Both the position numbers and the translations under genes were made by a program. The notes under the pieces are model-generated. The model was not told the DNA's origin, did not search any database, and was given only the letters and a program-made list of their open reading frames with translations. Of a stretch of 44,336 bases of DNA, positions 17,733-28,791 are shown in pieces. Positions within the stretch are counted from its first letter, which is position 1, and the number at the start of each line of letters is the position of its first letter. Source of the DNA: Chelativorans xinjiangensis (lineage in GTDB: Bacteria > Pseudomonadota > Alphaproteobacteria > Rhizobiales > Rhizobiaceae); assembly GCF_009812055.1 (NCBI RefSeq), contig NZ_WQNH01000041.1, positions 1 to 44,336 on the forward strand. The letters run 5' to 3'.

Positions 17733-18614
17733 TCAATGTGCAATCGTCGCGCCAGCCGATGCCCACACATAGACGAAGGAGAAGAGGAACAGCCACACGA
17801 CATCAACGAAATGCCAGTACCAGGCGGCAGCCTCGAAGCCGAAATGCTGCCGCGGCGTGAAGTGACCGGCCATGGCACGCAACAGGCACACGGCCAGGAA
17901 GATCGTGCCCACGATGACGTGGAAGCCGTGGAAGCCCGTCGCCATAAAGAAAGTCGCGCCATAGATCGAATCGCGGAAGGCGAAAGGCGCGTGCAGGTAC
18001 TCGTAGGCCTGAACGCTGGTGAACAGAAGGCCGAGCGCCACGGTCAGCGCCAGGCCGGAGACCAGCCCCTTGCGATCGTTCTCCAGGAGCGCGTGATGCG
18101 CCCAGGTGACGGTGGTGCCGGACAGGAGCAGGATGATTGTGTTGTAGAGCGGCAGGTGGAAGGGATCGAGAACCTCGACGCCCTGCGGCGGCCAGACGCC
18201 GCCGGTGAACTCGGCCCGGCTAACCTGGGCCGCCTCGCCCGGGAACAAGCTGGCGTCGAAGAACGCCCAGAACCACGCCACGAAGAACATCAGCTCGGAG
18301 GCGATGAACATGATCATGCCGTAGCGCAGATGCAGCGAGACCACCTTGGTGTGATGCCCCTCCTGGGCTTCCTTGATGGTATCGCTCCACCAGGCGAACA
18401 TGGTGTAGAGCAGGATCAGCATGCCGACCAGGAAGAGCCAGAAATTGGCGGCCGCAAGGTTCATGCCGAAGAGCGGGAAGGTCGCGCCCTGCGCTGCCTT
18501 CATCCAGGCGATGGCGCCGATGGCCGTCACAAGCGCGCCGACCGAGCCGATGAATGGCCAGGGGCTCGGATCGATGATGTGGTAGTCGTGGTGCTTTGCG
18601 TGGGCGCCAGCCAT
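17733..18614 (-). CDS. ctaE: Cytochrome c oxidase subunit III
   Basis: This is the 293-residue CoxC/CtaE subunit of aa3-type oxidase, an inner-membrane protein with seven helices. It begins HAKHHDYHIIDPSPWPFIGS, and helices follow through FFVAWFWAFFDASLFP, containing the conserved acidic WAFF region, and HGFHVIVGTIFLAVCLLR, ending YWHFVDVVWLFLFSFVYVW. Subunit III stabilises the proton-uptake path and binds lipid. It is the last gene of the oxidase operon, one base after ctaG, and is followed by an intrinsic terminator. Confidence 0.97.
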   Translation of the reverse strand: MAGAHAKHHDYHIIDPSPWPFIGSVGALVTAIGAIAWMKAAQGATFPLFGMNLAAANFWLFLVGMLILLYTMFAWWSDTIKEAQEGHHTKVVSLHLRYGMIMFIASELMFFVAWFWAFFDASLFPGEAAQVSRAEFTGGVWPPQGVEVLDPFHLPLYNTIILLLSGTTVTWAHHALLENDRKGLVSGLALTVALGLLFTSVQAYEYLHAPFAFRDSIYGATFFMATGFHGFHVIVGTIFLAVCLLRAMAGHFTPRQHFGFEAAAWYWHFVDVVWLFLFSFVYVWASAGATIAH

Positions 18615-18615
18615 G

Positions 18616-19221
18616 TTATCCCTCGATCTTCTGGTTCTTTGCTTCCTCGGGGCGCGGCGCTTCGACCGATCCCTGAGGCAGCGGGTAGAATGTGTAGGAA
18701 AGTGTGATCGCCTTCAGGTCTTTCAATTCCGGCACGTTCACGATCTCCGGGTCGACGAAGAACTGCACCGGCATCTCGTATGACTGGCCGGGCTGCAGCT
18801 CCTGTTCGGTGAAGCAGAAGCACTCGACCTTGTTGAAATAGGCGCCTGCAAGGCCCGGCGCGACGTTGAAGGTTGCGGTACCGGTGGTGGGCCTGGAGGA
18901 CAGGTTGCGCGCCACGTAGGCGATCTCCACCGTCTCGCCGATCTTCATCGTCACCTGACGCTGTTTGGGCTTGAATTCCCACGGCAGCGCGGCGTTCGTG
19001 TTGGCGTCGAAGCGGACGGTGATCTCGCGGTCCAGGATGGTGTCGGAATACTGCTCCACCCGCTGCGTCGTGCCGCCGTAGCCGGTGACCTGGCAAAAGA
19101 GCTGGTAGAGCGGCACGGCCGCATAGGACAGCCCCACCATGCCGGCGAATACGCCGACGCAGAGCACTGCCACGCCGCGGTTGCGGCGGTCGCGAGCGCT
19201 GTCGGAACTCGTCGTGCTCAT
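18616..19221 (-). CDS. ctaG: Cytochrome c oxidase assembly protein CtaG (Cox11)
   Basis: CtaG/Cox11 delivers copper to the CuB site of subunit I. The 201-residue protein has one N-terminal membrane anchor (about 17-38) with a conserved cysteine (C43, [10 protein letters not shown]), and a periplasmic domain carrying the copper-binding CFC motif (C134 and C136 in [10 protein letters not shown]). It also shows the family end block [16 protein letters not shown] 19221 is chosen because AGGAG lies five bases upstream; GTG 19233 is in frame but overlaps the coxF stop. The order coxF-ctaG-ctaE is typical of rhizobia. Confidence 0.95.
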   Translation of the reverse strand: MSTTSSDSARDRRNRGVAVLCVGVFAGMVGLSYAAVPLYQLFCQVTGYGGTTQRVEQYSDTILDREITVRFDANTNAALPWEFKPKQRQVTMKIGETVEIAYVARNLSSRPTTGTATFNVAPGLAGAYFNKVECFCFTEQELQPGQSYEMPVQFFVDPEIVNVPELKDLKAITLSYTFYPLPQGSVEAPRPEEAKNQKIEG

Positions 19222-19229
19222 CGCGCTCC

Positions 19230-19388
19230 TCACATGGCCCGGTCGAACAAGGACGGCCCCAGCTTCATGAGGCTGCCCAGATAGACGATGATGACAAAGG
19301 CGGCGAGCGCCAGAGCGATCGCGATGGAGCGGTTGCGCCGCGCCTTCAACTCTTTCTCCGTCGGCCTGATACGATCGTCGTCCGGCAT
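19230..19388 (-). CDS. CoxF-like small cytochrome oxidase accessory protein
   Basis: A 52-residue ORF runs from ATG 19388 to TGA at 19230-19232. Its N-terminus is charged ([20 protein letters not shown]), followed by one transmembrane helix (about residues 21-40) and the end [13 protein letters not shown]. Its size, single helix and place between ctaB and ctaG match the small CoxF protein of alphaproteobacterial oxidase operons. It starts four bases after the ctaB stop, and its stop abuts the ribosome site of ctaG, so it is embedded in the operon. The exact function is not established. Confidence 0.85.
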   Translation of the reverse strand: MPDDDRIRPTEKELKARRNRSIAIALALAAFVIIVYLGSLMKLGPSLFDRAM

Positions 19389-19392
19389 CGCA

Positions 19393-20325
19393 TCAAGCTC
19401 CAATGCGCGAGATCATGCCGTCGACGAGCAGAGCGGCGAAGATGGCGAAGAGATAGACGAGTGAATAGGCGAACAACGCCTTGGCCGGGCCCATCGCCCG
19501 GTCGCCTTCATCCATCCTCAACACATGCCAGGAGTACCAGACGAAGCCGCCGCCGAGCACTGCCGCCACGGCGCCGTAGGCCATGCCGGCGAAGCCGAGA
19601 ACGCTCGGCAGAACGCCGCTGGCGGCCACCAGAACGGCGTAGGCGAAGATCTGCCGCTTGGTGTGTTCCTCGCCGGCCACATTCGGCATCATGGGGATGC
19701 CGGCACGGGCGTAGTCGCCGGTCTTGAACAGCGCCAGCGCCCAGAAATGCGGCGGCGTCCAAAGGAAGATGATAAGGAAGAGCACGAGGCTTTCCAGCGT
19801 CACCGAGCCGGTGATCGCCGCCCAGCCGATGACCGGCGGCAGCGCACCGGCGGCCCCGCCGATAACGATGTTCTGCGGTGTCGAGCGCTTCAGCCACATG
19901 GTGTAGATGACGACGTAGAAGAAGATGGTGAAGGCCAGAAGGCTGGCGGCCAGCCAGTTGGCCATCAGGCCCAGCGTCATCACCGAGAACGCCGACAGAA
20001 AGAGGCCGAAGCCCAGCGCCTCGCCCGGCGCCACGCGCCCTCTCGGCAAAGGCCTGCCCGCCGTGCGCGCCATCTTGGCGTCGATATCGGCGTCATACCA
20101 CATATTCAACGCGCCCGCCGCACCCGCGCCGACGGCGATCGCCAGGATGGCGATGACAGCCAGAAGCGGGTTGGGCGTGGCCGGCGCCAAGACCATGCCG
20201 ACAAAGGCGGTGAAGACGACGAGCGACATGACGCGCGGCTTCAGAAGCGCGATGAAATCGCCCGCCGTCGCCTCGGAGAGGCGGCCGACGTCTCCATCCA
20301 CATGCTTTCGTTCGACCAGCGCCAT
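19393..20325 (-). CDS. ctaB: Protohaem IX farnesyltransferase (haem o synthase)
   Basis: CtaB/CyoE adds a farnesyl chain to haem b to make haem o, the precursor of haem a for the neighbouring oxidase. The 310-residue protein is a UbiA-type prenyltransferase with about nine helices. The first aspartate-rich motif is [23 protein letters not shown], and the second cytosolic loop has [26 protein letters not shown]. Start ATG 20325 (MALVER) is preferred to GTG 20340. Both have weak ribosome sites, and translation may depend on read-on from ctaD, which ends 66 bases upstream. Confidence 0.96.
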   Translation of the reverse strand: MALVERKHVDGDVGRLSEATAGDFIALLKPRVMSLVVFTAFVGMVLAPATPNPLLAVIAILAIAVGAGAAGALNMWYDADIDAKMARTAGRPLPRGRVAPGEALGFGLFLSAFSVMTLGLMANWLAASLLAFTIFFYVVIYTMWLKRSTPQNIVIGGAAGALPPVIGWAAITGSVTLESLVLFLIIFLWTPPHFWALALFKTGDYARAGIPMMPNVAGEEHTKRQIFAYAVLVAASGVLPSVLGFAGMAYGAVAAVLGGGFVWYSWHVLRMDEGDRAMGPAKALFAYSLVYLFAIFAALLVDGMISRIGA

Positions 20326-20391
20326 GTTTCTACGTTTCACTCAAAGCCGGCGCGCCCGGACATCCGTTCCGGGCCACGCCGTTTTTCCAGT

Positions 20392-22970
<2,579 letters not shown>

Positions 22971-23291
22971 CTCCCGATCAATGCGCTTTCTGCCGGCGGT
23001 GCGCCGGATACGCCAAAAGCCTGCAGCCCGGCGAGAAGCCGCATCGAGACCTGTTCAATACAGGCGCGTTCAAATCATACTCTCATGCGAACCGCAAGAA
23101 AGGCGTAGAACGTCGCATGCGGCATTTTTGCGCTGCCGCCCCGCCGGTGCCGACTTGTCCGCAATTCTGACCGATTCGACAACAAGTGTGGGCGGCGCTT
23201 TGGGTAAAGGCCGCCTGGAATGGCTATTTCCTTTTCGGGCATGCATCGTCAGGATAGGTGGCCGTGATTCGTCGGGGAAAAGAGGTTCATC
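22971..23291. other. Divergent intergenic region between ctaC and the IalB gene
   Basis: This 321-base gap should hold the promoters of the oxidase operon and of the IalB gene. Two GANTC sites (GATTC at 23173-23177 and 23266-23270) lie on the IalB side and could be CcrM targets. TTGTCCGCAATTC near 23156 is only a weak -35-like word. I could not assign a promoter or a structured leader, and no protein or RNA gene is visible. Confidence 0.4.
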
Positions 23292-23807
23292 ATGCCGTTG
23301 GTCGTACGTGTGGTGGCGGTGCTCGCCACAACATTGGCCGTCATCCTGCCCGCCGCCGCGCAGCAGCAGCAACAGCAGGAGGGATCCGTGCGCTCGACCC
23401 ACGGCGCCTGGTCGATCCTCTGCGACACGCCGGCCGGTGCCGCCAGTGAGCAGTGCATCATGATGCAAAACGTGGTGGCTGAGGACAGGCCGGAGGTGGG
23501 CTTGTCCGTAGCGGTGCTGCGCACCGCCGACAACAAGGCGGAGATCATGCGCGTTCTGGCGCCGCTCGGTGTGCTGCTGCCCAACGGGCTCGGCCTCTAC
23601 GTCGACGGCGAGGATATCGGCCGCGCCTATTTCGTGCGCTGCTTCCAGGACGGCTGCTATGCCGAGGTGATCCTCGAGGATACGCTTCTCGGAAAGTTGA
23701 GGAACGGCGAATCGGCCACCTTCATCGTCTTCCAGACTCCCGAGGAGGGTATAGGCATCCCGGTCGACCTTGAGGGCTTTGGCGAAGGCTTCGACGCTCT
23801 CCCGTAA
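23292..23807 (+). CDS. Invasion-associated locus B (IalB) family protein
   Basis: The 171-residue protein has a signal peptide (1-22, ending PAAA), then a Gln run QQQQQQ, and an IalB domain beginning STHGAWSILCDTPAGAASEQC. Four cysteines (LCDT, EQC, VRC, GC) are placed for two disulfides, as in the family: the first pair near 44 and 54, the second in FVRCFQDGCYAEV. IalB of Bartonella aids erythrocyte invasion, but family members are common in free-living rhizobia with unknown roles, so no pathogenicity is implied. The poly-Gln run comes from near-perfect CAG/CAA triplets. It converges with a small membrane-protein gene. Confidence 0.9.
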   Translation: MPLVVRVVAVLATTLAVILPAAAQQQQQQEGSVRSTHGAWSILCDTPAGAASEQCIMMQNVVAEDRPEVGLSVAVLRTADNKAEIMRVLAPLGVLLPNGLGLYVDGEDIGRAYFVRCFQDGCYAEVILEDTLLGKLRNGESATFIVFQTPEEGIGIPVDLEGFGEGFDALP

Positions 23808-23818
23808 ACGTAGATCCT

Positions 23819-23965
23819 TTACCCACGCTCGCGCGCATAGGCGTAGAGCACGACGCTGATTCCGGCGCCGATCGCCATGCCGACGGGCAGGCTCTTGGTA
23901 TCGACCGCGATGCCAAACGTGGTGCCGATGGCAATGCCGATCGGTATCCAGGTTTCAGGCCGCAT
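23819..23965 (-). CDS. Small glycine-rich membrane protein, 48 residues
   Basis: A short ORF from ATG 23965 encodes MRPETWIPIGIAIGTTFGIA, then VDTKSLPVGMAIGAGISVVLYAYARERG. It has two short hydrophobic stretches with GxxxG spacing, like small glycine-zipper membrane proteins found across rhizobia. No function is known. It lies 11 bases from the converging IalB gene and diverges from tldD. The longer frame to 24247 is antisense to tldD and is not believed. Confidence 0.6.
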   Translation of the reverse strand: MRPETWIPIGIAIGTTFGIAVDTKSLPVGMAIGAGISVVLYAYARERG

Positions 23966-24080
23966 ACGGGTTCTCCGTGTCGCCGTCCCAATGCATGCGC
24001 AGCCAATTTGGCGCCTGCCACACTGGATCGACGGTAGCAGGCACCTTAGATTGGAACAAACCGCCTGCAAGGAACCCCCT

Positions 24081-25496
24081 ATGACAAAAGCCCTGACGCA
24101 ACTGTTCGACTGCTCCGAGGAAAAGCTGAAAAACATCGTCTCGGAAACGATCGCCGGCGCCGATGACGGCGAGTTGTTCCTCGAATACCGCGAAGGCGAG
24201 GCGCTGGTCTTCGACAATGGCCGGTTGAAGACTGCCAGCTTCAACACCGACCAGGGCTTCGGCCTGCGCGCCGTTGCCGGCGAGGCAACGGGCTATGCCC
24301 ATTCGAGCGAGCTTTCCGAGGCGGCACTGAAGCGGGCGGCGGATGCCGTCTCCACCGTCAAGCATGGCTATTCCGGCACGCTTGCCGCGCCGCCATCCGG
24401 CACCAACCAGCGCCTTTACGGCGAGGACAACCCCATCGCCGCGCCTGGGTTCGAGGAGAAGGCGAAGCTCTTGCAGGAGATCGACGGCTGGCTGCGCGCG
24501 AGGGACCCGCGCGTGCGCCAGGTGACGGCCTCGCTCGCAGCGTCCTGGCAGCATGTGGAGATCCTGCGCGCGGACGGGCAAATCGCGCGCGACATCCGCC
24601 CGCTGGTGCGCATGAACGTTTCCGTCGTGGTCGGCGACGGCGACCGGCAGGAGACGGGCTCCTACGGCATGGGTGGGCGCAAGAGTTTCGGCGAATTCCT
24701 GGCCGAGGATTCCTGGCGTTTCGCCGCAGAGGAGGCGCTGCGCCAGGCGCTGGTCAACCTGGAGGCGGTCCCCGCGCCCGCCGGCACTTTCGATATCGTG
24801 CTTGCCAATGGCTGGCCGGGTGTGATGCTGCACGAGGCGGTGGGCCACGGGCTTGAGGGTGACTTCAACCGCAAGAAGACCTCGGCATTCGCCGGCCTGA
24901 TGGGGAGCCAAGTCGCCGCCAAGGGCGTCACCGTCGTCGACGACGGCACCATGGCCGAGCGGCGCGGCTCGCTCACCATCGACGACGAGGGCACGCCATC
25001 CGGCCACAATGTGCTGATCGAGGGCGGCAAGCTGGTTGGCTACATGCAGGACCGGCAGAACGCCCGCCTGATGGGCATGCGCCCGACCGGCAACGGCCGG
25101 CGCGAATCCTATGCGCATGAGCCCATGCCGCGCATGACCAACACCTACATGACGGCTGGCGACAAGACGCCCGAGGAGATCATCGCTTCGGTGAAGAAAG
25201 GCGTCTACGCCGTCTCTTTCGGCGGCGGACAGGTGGATATCACCTCCGGCAAATTCGTCTTCGGCTGCACCGAGGCCTACCTGATCGAGGACGGCAAGGT
25301 GACCCGGCCTATCAAGGGCGCCATGTTGATCGGCAACGGGCCGGACGCCATGCATCGCGTCTCGATGGTCGGCAACGACATGAAGCTCGACACCGGCATC
25401 GGCATGTGCGGCAAGAACGGCCAGGGCGTGCCCGTGGGCGTCGGCCAGCCGCATCTTAGGATGGACAAGATGACGGTGGGCGGCACACAGGCGTGA
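24081..25496 (+). CDS. tldD: Metalloprotease TldD
   Basis: TldD forms a heterodimer with TldE/PmbA and degrades unfolded peptides; in enterobacteria it matures microcin B17 and processes CcdA. The 471-residue protein carries the zinc motif HEAVGH at residues 251-256 within LHEAVGHGLEGDFNRKK. It ends with the family blocks SFGGGQVDITSGKFVFGCTEAYLIEDGKVTRP and GMCGKNGQGVPVGVGQP. Start ATG 24081 follows AAGGAACCCCCT; an in-frame extension to 23877 crosses the antisense small ORF. No tldE/pmbA is in the window, which is usual since the two genes are often unlinked. The stop overlaps the sirtuin start. Confidence 0.95.
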   Translation: MTKALTQLFDCSEEKLKNIVSETIAGADDGELFLEYREGEALVFDNGRLKTASFNTDQGFGLRAVAGEATGYAHSSELSEAALKRAADAVSTVKHGYSGTLAAPPSGTNQRLYGEDNPIAAPGFEEKAKLLQEIDGWLRARDPRVRQVTASLAASWQHVEILRADGQIARDIRPLVRMNVSVVVGDGDRQETGSYGMGGRKSFGEFLAEDSWRFAAEEALRQALVNLEAVPAPAGTFDIVLANGWPGVMLHEAVGHGLEGDFNRKKTSAFAGLMGSQVAAKGVTVVDDGTMAERRGSLTIDDEGTPSGHNVLIEGGKLVGYMQDRQNARLMGMRPTGNGRRESYAHEPMPRMTNTYMTAGDKTPEEIIASVKKGVYAVSFGGGQVDITSGKFVFGCTEAYLIEDGKVTRPIKGAMLIGNGPDAMHRVSMVGNDMKLDTGIGMCGKNGQGVPVGVGQPHLRMDKMTVGGTQA

Positions 25497-26197
25497 TGCC
25501 GGCCTCCATCGTCATCCTCACCGGCGCCGGCGTCTCGGCCGAATCGGGCGTCGACACCTTCCGCGATACGGGCAGTATCTGGTCTCGATACGACTACCGG
25601 CAAGTGGCCACGCCGGAAGGTTTTGCCGCCGATCCGGCGCTGGTGCACGACTTCTACAACCAGCGCCGCAGCGGATTGGCCAGGGTTGCCCCCAATCCGG
25701 CGCATTGCGCGCTGGCGCGGCTGGAAGCCGAGCATCCGGGCCGATTGACCCTTGTCACGCAGAACATCGACGACCTGCATGAGCGGGCAGGCTCGAAGAA
25801 CCTGATCCACATGCACGGAGAACTCACCAAGGCGCTCTGTGCCCGCTGCGGGTCCCGGCACGAGTGGCACGGGGACCTTTCAACAGAAGTGCTCTGCCCC
25901 GCTTGCGATGAAGCCGGCGGTCTGCGGCCGGATGTCGTGTGGTTCGGGGAGATGCCTTATCACATGGAGCGCATCTACGAGGCGCTGGGCGACTGCGATC
26001 TGTTCCTCGCCATCGGCACCAGTGGCAGCGTCTATCCGGCGGCGCAATTCGTGCAGGAGGCGGGCCGCGCCGGCGCGCGAACGGTGGAGCTCAATCTGGA
26101 GCCTTCGGAGACGTTCGGCGATTTCGACGAGGCGATCCATGGGCCGGCCAGCCAGGTGGTGCCGGACTATGTCGAACAGCTATTGAAAGGCAAATAG
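25496..26197 (+). CDS. NAD-dependent protein deacylase (sirtuin, CobB-like)
   Basis: This 233-residue sirtuin removes acyl groups from lysine using NAD+. The motifs are GAGVSAESGVDTFRD (NAD pocket), TQNIDDLHERAG, the catalytic histidine in HMHGEL, and a zinc site CARC...CPAC. Y54 and R57 in the HDFYNQRR segment fit the Y-x-x-R pair that lets CobB/SIRT5 enzymes bind succinyl- and malonyl-lysine, so broad deacylation is likely. ATG 25496 overlaps the tldD stop (ATGA), giving translational coupling; GTG 25493 is also in frame. It converges with chrA. Confidence 0.94.
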   Translation: MPASIVILTGAGVSAESGVDTFRDTGSIWSRYDYRQVATPEGFAADPALVHDFYNQRRSGLARVAPNPAHCALARLEAEHPGRLTLVTQNIDDLHERAGSKNLIHMHGELTKALCARCGSRHEWHGDLSTEVLCPACDEAGGLRPDVVWFGEMPYHMERIYEALGDCDLFLAIGTSGSVYPAAQFVQEAGRAGARTVELNLEPSETFGDFDEAIHGPASQVVPDYVEQLLKGK

Positions 26198-26225
26198 AAC
26201 CGCCTTTTGCCGTCTAGCGCGAAGG

Positions 26226-27443
26226 CTACGTCACACCGATCACCACGCCGCCCATCGCCGCGACCAATACGACGACCCAGGGCGGGGCCTTCCACGCCAT
26301 CAGAAGCACGAAGCAGATAAGCGCCAGCGCGAACTCGTGCGGCCCGACGACGGCGCTGGTGAAGACCGGGTCGTAAAGGGCCGCGCCGAGAATGCCGACG
26401 ACGGCGGCGTTGGTGCCGCGCATCATCGCCTGTGCGGTGCGGCGCTTGCGGAACGCGTCCCAAAACGGGATGACACCGAGCAGGAGCAGGAAGCCGGGCA
26501 GGAAAATGGCGATCAGGGCAATAGCGGCGCCAGCAAGCCCGTTGGGTGCCGGCTGCAGGACCGTGCCGAGATAGGCGGCAAAGGTGAAGAGCGGGCCAGG
26601 CACCGCCTGCGCGGCGCCGTAACCGGCCAGAAACGCGTCAGGCGATACCCAGCCTCCGCGGACCACCTCCGCCTCCAGCAGCGGCAGCACCACGTGGCCG
26701 CCACCGAAGACGAGGGCGCCGGCGCGGTAGAACGCGTCGAAGACCGCGGACCCTTGAGAAAAGGCCGCCAGGACGGGCAGTCCGAACAGCAGGGCGAAGA
26801 AGAGGGCGAGCGAAACGGCCCCGAAGGCGCGCGAAACCGGAAAACTCACATGCCCGGAGACCTCCTCGCCGGCCGCCCGGCATAAAAGCAGGCCGGCCAC
26901 TCCACCGAGAGCAATGGCGGCGATCTGGCCGAGGGAGCCGGCGACGATAACGACCACCAGCACTGCACCGAGCGCGATGCTGGCACGCTTGCGATCGGGG
27001 CAAAGGTTTCGCGCCATGCCCCAGACGGCCTGGGCGACGATGGCGACGGCGACGATCTTCAGTCCGGAGACGATGCCGCCGCCGATGGGCCCGCCGAAGG
27101 CGGCAGCACCGAGGGCGAAGAGGACCAGAAGGATCGCCGAAGGCAGCGTGAAGGCGGCCCAGGCAGCCAGCGCGCCAAGCGGCCCGCCGCGCAACAGCCC
27201 CAGCGCCAAGCCGACCTGGCTCGACGCCGGGCCCGGCAGAAACTGGCAGAGCGCGACGAGATCGGCATAGCCCTTCTCGTCGATCCACCGGCGCCGCAGC
27301 ACCAGTTCGTCGCGGAAATAACCGAGATGGGCGATCGGCCCGCCGAAGGACGTCAGGCCGAGCTTGAGGAAGGCCGAAAGGACTTCACCGGCCGAGCCCT
27401 CGGCGCCCCGGTTCTCGCGCCGCGTCGTCCTTGCGTCGTCCAT
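26226..27443 (-). CDS. chrA: Chromate transporter, long-chain CHR family
   Basis: The 405-residue inner-membrane protein is a bidomain CHR transporter, exporting chromate by proton antiport in characterised members. Each half holds the duplicated domain: the first has SFGGPIAHLGYFRDELV and QFLPGPASSQVGLALG, and the second FGGGHVVLPLLEAEVV and AQAVPGPLFTFAAYLG. About ten hydrophobic helices are visible. No chrB regulator is adjacent, so expression control is unclear and the true substrate could be another oxyanion. A hairpin AGCCCGC/GCGGGCT lies upstream at about 27467-27486. Confidence 0.93.
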   Translation of the reverse strand: MDDARTTRRENRGAEGSAGEVLSAFLKLGLTSFGGPIAHLGYFRDELVLRRRWIDEKGYADLVALCQFLPGPASSQVGLALGLLRGGPLGALAAWAAFTLPSAILLVLFALGAAAFGGPIGGGIVSGLKIVAVAIVAQAVWGMARNLCPDRKRASIALGAVLVVVIVAGSLGQIAAIALGGVAGLLLCRAAGEEVSGHVSFPVSRAFGAVSLALFFALLFGLPVLAAFSQGSAVFDAFYRAGALVFGGGHVVLPLLEAEVVRGGWVSPDAFLAGYGAAQAVPGPLFTFAAYLGTVLQPAPNGLAGAAIALIAIFLPGFLLLLGVIPFWDAFRKRRTAQAMMRGTNAAVVGILGAALYDPVFTSAVVGPHEFALALICFVLLMAWKAPPWVVVLVAAMGGVVIGVT

Positions 27444-27549
27444 CGTTCATTGTCTCGCAAGTGGATGCAGCCCGCACGGAGCGGGCTTTCGCGTTCCGTA
27501 TATTCGAAGGTGGTGGTCGACGTATAGGCGTGGAGCAGGAGGTTCCGGC

Positions 27550-28791
27550 TCAGCCGCGTTTCCCTGGCCTTTCCAGAAGCGCCACCACCTCGACATGCGG
27601 CGACCACAGGAACTGGTCGACGGGAATCACCCGGGCGAGGCGGTAGCCGCCTTCAACGAGGATCGCCAGATCGCGGGCGAGCGTGCCGGGGTTGCAGGAG
27701 ACGGCGGCGACGCGGCGGACCGCGGAACGGACGATCTGTCTGCACTGGTCTTCGGCGCCGGCGCGCGGCGGGTCGAAGACGAGGCCGTCGAAGGCACCGA
27801 GTTCCTTCGCCGTCAGCGGGCGATGGTAGAGGTCGCGCTTCTCGGTCGTCACCGGCTTCAGGCTGGGCGTATTTCTTGCCGCTGTCTCCAGCGCCGCCAG
27901 GGCGGCCGCATCGCCCTCCACGGCATGGACGCGCATGCCGCCGGCAAGCCGCAGCGCAAAGGTGCCGCTGCCGGCGAAGAGGTCGGTCACGTGCTTCGCG
28001 CCCATCAGATGCGCCGCCACGAGGCCGGCCATCACCTCCTCCGCCACAGCGACCGCCTGCAGGAATCCGCCAGGCGGCAAACTTACCGGCACCTCGCCGT
28101 GAAGCACCGTCGGCTTTTGGCGCTCCACCAGCACCTCGCCGTCGAGCGAAAGCCGTGCATACCCGTTGTCCAGCGCAAACGCCACCGCCTGCTGCCGGCG
28201 CTTTTCGTTCAGCTTGCCGGCGCCCTCCGCCGCGATGTCCAGTCCGGTGCGCGTGGCCGTGACCATGAGGCGAAAGGGCTTTGGCGTGGCCGCCAGCAAC
28301 CTGGCAAGCCGGCGCAGATCCGGAAGGGCAGCGACGATCTGGGGATCGGCGACCGGGCATTCCTCGACATCGACGACGCGGTGCGACTGGACAGCGTTGA
28401 AGCCCAGCAGCATGCGCTGCCCCATTGCCCGCGCGGTGAAAGCCAGGCGGCGGCGCGAGGCGGGCGGACAGGCAACGAGCGGCGCCACATCGGCGCCGAG
28501 GCCACGGCTTTGCAGAGCGTTGACGACCTTCCCGCGCTTCCACTCGGCATAGGCTTCCCTATCGAGATGCTGCACGGCGCAGCCGCCGCAGGCGCCGAAA
28601 TGCCGGCAGGCAGGCTCCGCACGCCGCTCGGAGGCCTGGTCGATCTCGACAAGTGTGCCCCGCCGCCCCGATACCCGGACCTTCACCGTCTCGCCCGGTA
28701 GCGCGAAAGGAACGTAGATGGGGCCGGCCGCCGTGTTGGCCACACCGTCACCCTGGGCACCCAGCGTTTCGATGCGCAGCGTCTCGTTCAT
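27550..28791 (-). CDS. RumA/TrmA-type RNA 5-methyluridine methyltransferase
   Basis: The 413-residue protein combines a TRAM-like N-terminal domain (ETLRIETLGAQGDGVA), an iron-sulfur cluster site CRHFGACGGC plus a later cysteine in EECPV, and a C-terminal SAM-dependent fold (DLFAGSGTFAL). The catalytic motif is SCNPGTLARD with the nucleophilic cysteine, and VFDPPRAG is also present. This is the RlmD/RlmC-like family that methylates 23S rRNA uridine; the exact site cannot be fixed. ATG 28791 overlaps the tlyA stop (ATGA), and GTG 28794 is an alternative. It ends the deacetylase-xseB-dxs-tlyA operon. Confidence 0.93.
   Translation of the reverse strand: MNETLRIETLGAQGDGVANTAAGPIYVPFALPGETVKVRVSGRRGTLVEIDQASERRAEPACRHFGACGGCAVQHLDREAYAEWKRGKVVNALQSRGLGADVAPLVACPPASRRRLAFTARAMGQRMLLGFNAVQSHRVVDVEECPVADPQIVAALPDLRRLARLLAATPKPFRLMVTATRTGLDIAAEGAGKLNEKRRQQAVAFALDNGYARLSLDGEVLVERQKPTVLHGEVPVSLPPGGFLQAVAVAEEVMAGLVAAHLMGAKHVTDLFAGSGTFALRLAGGMRVHAVEGDAAALAALETAARNTPSLKPVTTEKRDLYHRPLTAKELGAFDGLVFDPPRAGAEDQCRQIVRSAVRRVAAVSCNPGTLARDLAILVEGGYRLARVIPVDQFLWSPHVEVVALLERPGKRG

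Noticed and set aside
27467-27486. AGCCCGC/GCGGGCT hairpin as terminator of the rRNA methylase operon
   Set aside because: It lies upstream of chrA and beyond the methylase stop, but on the minus strand no T-run follows; the TTT is on the other strand where no gene precedes it.
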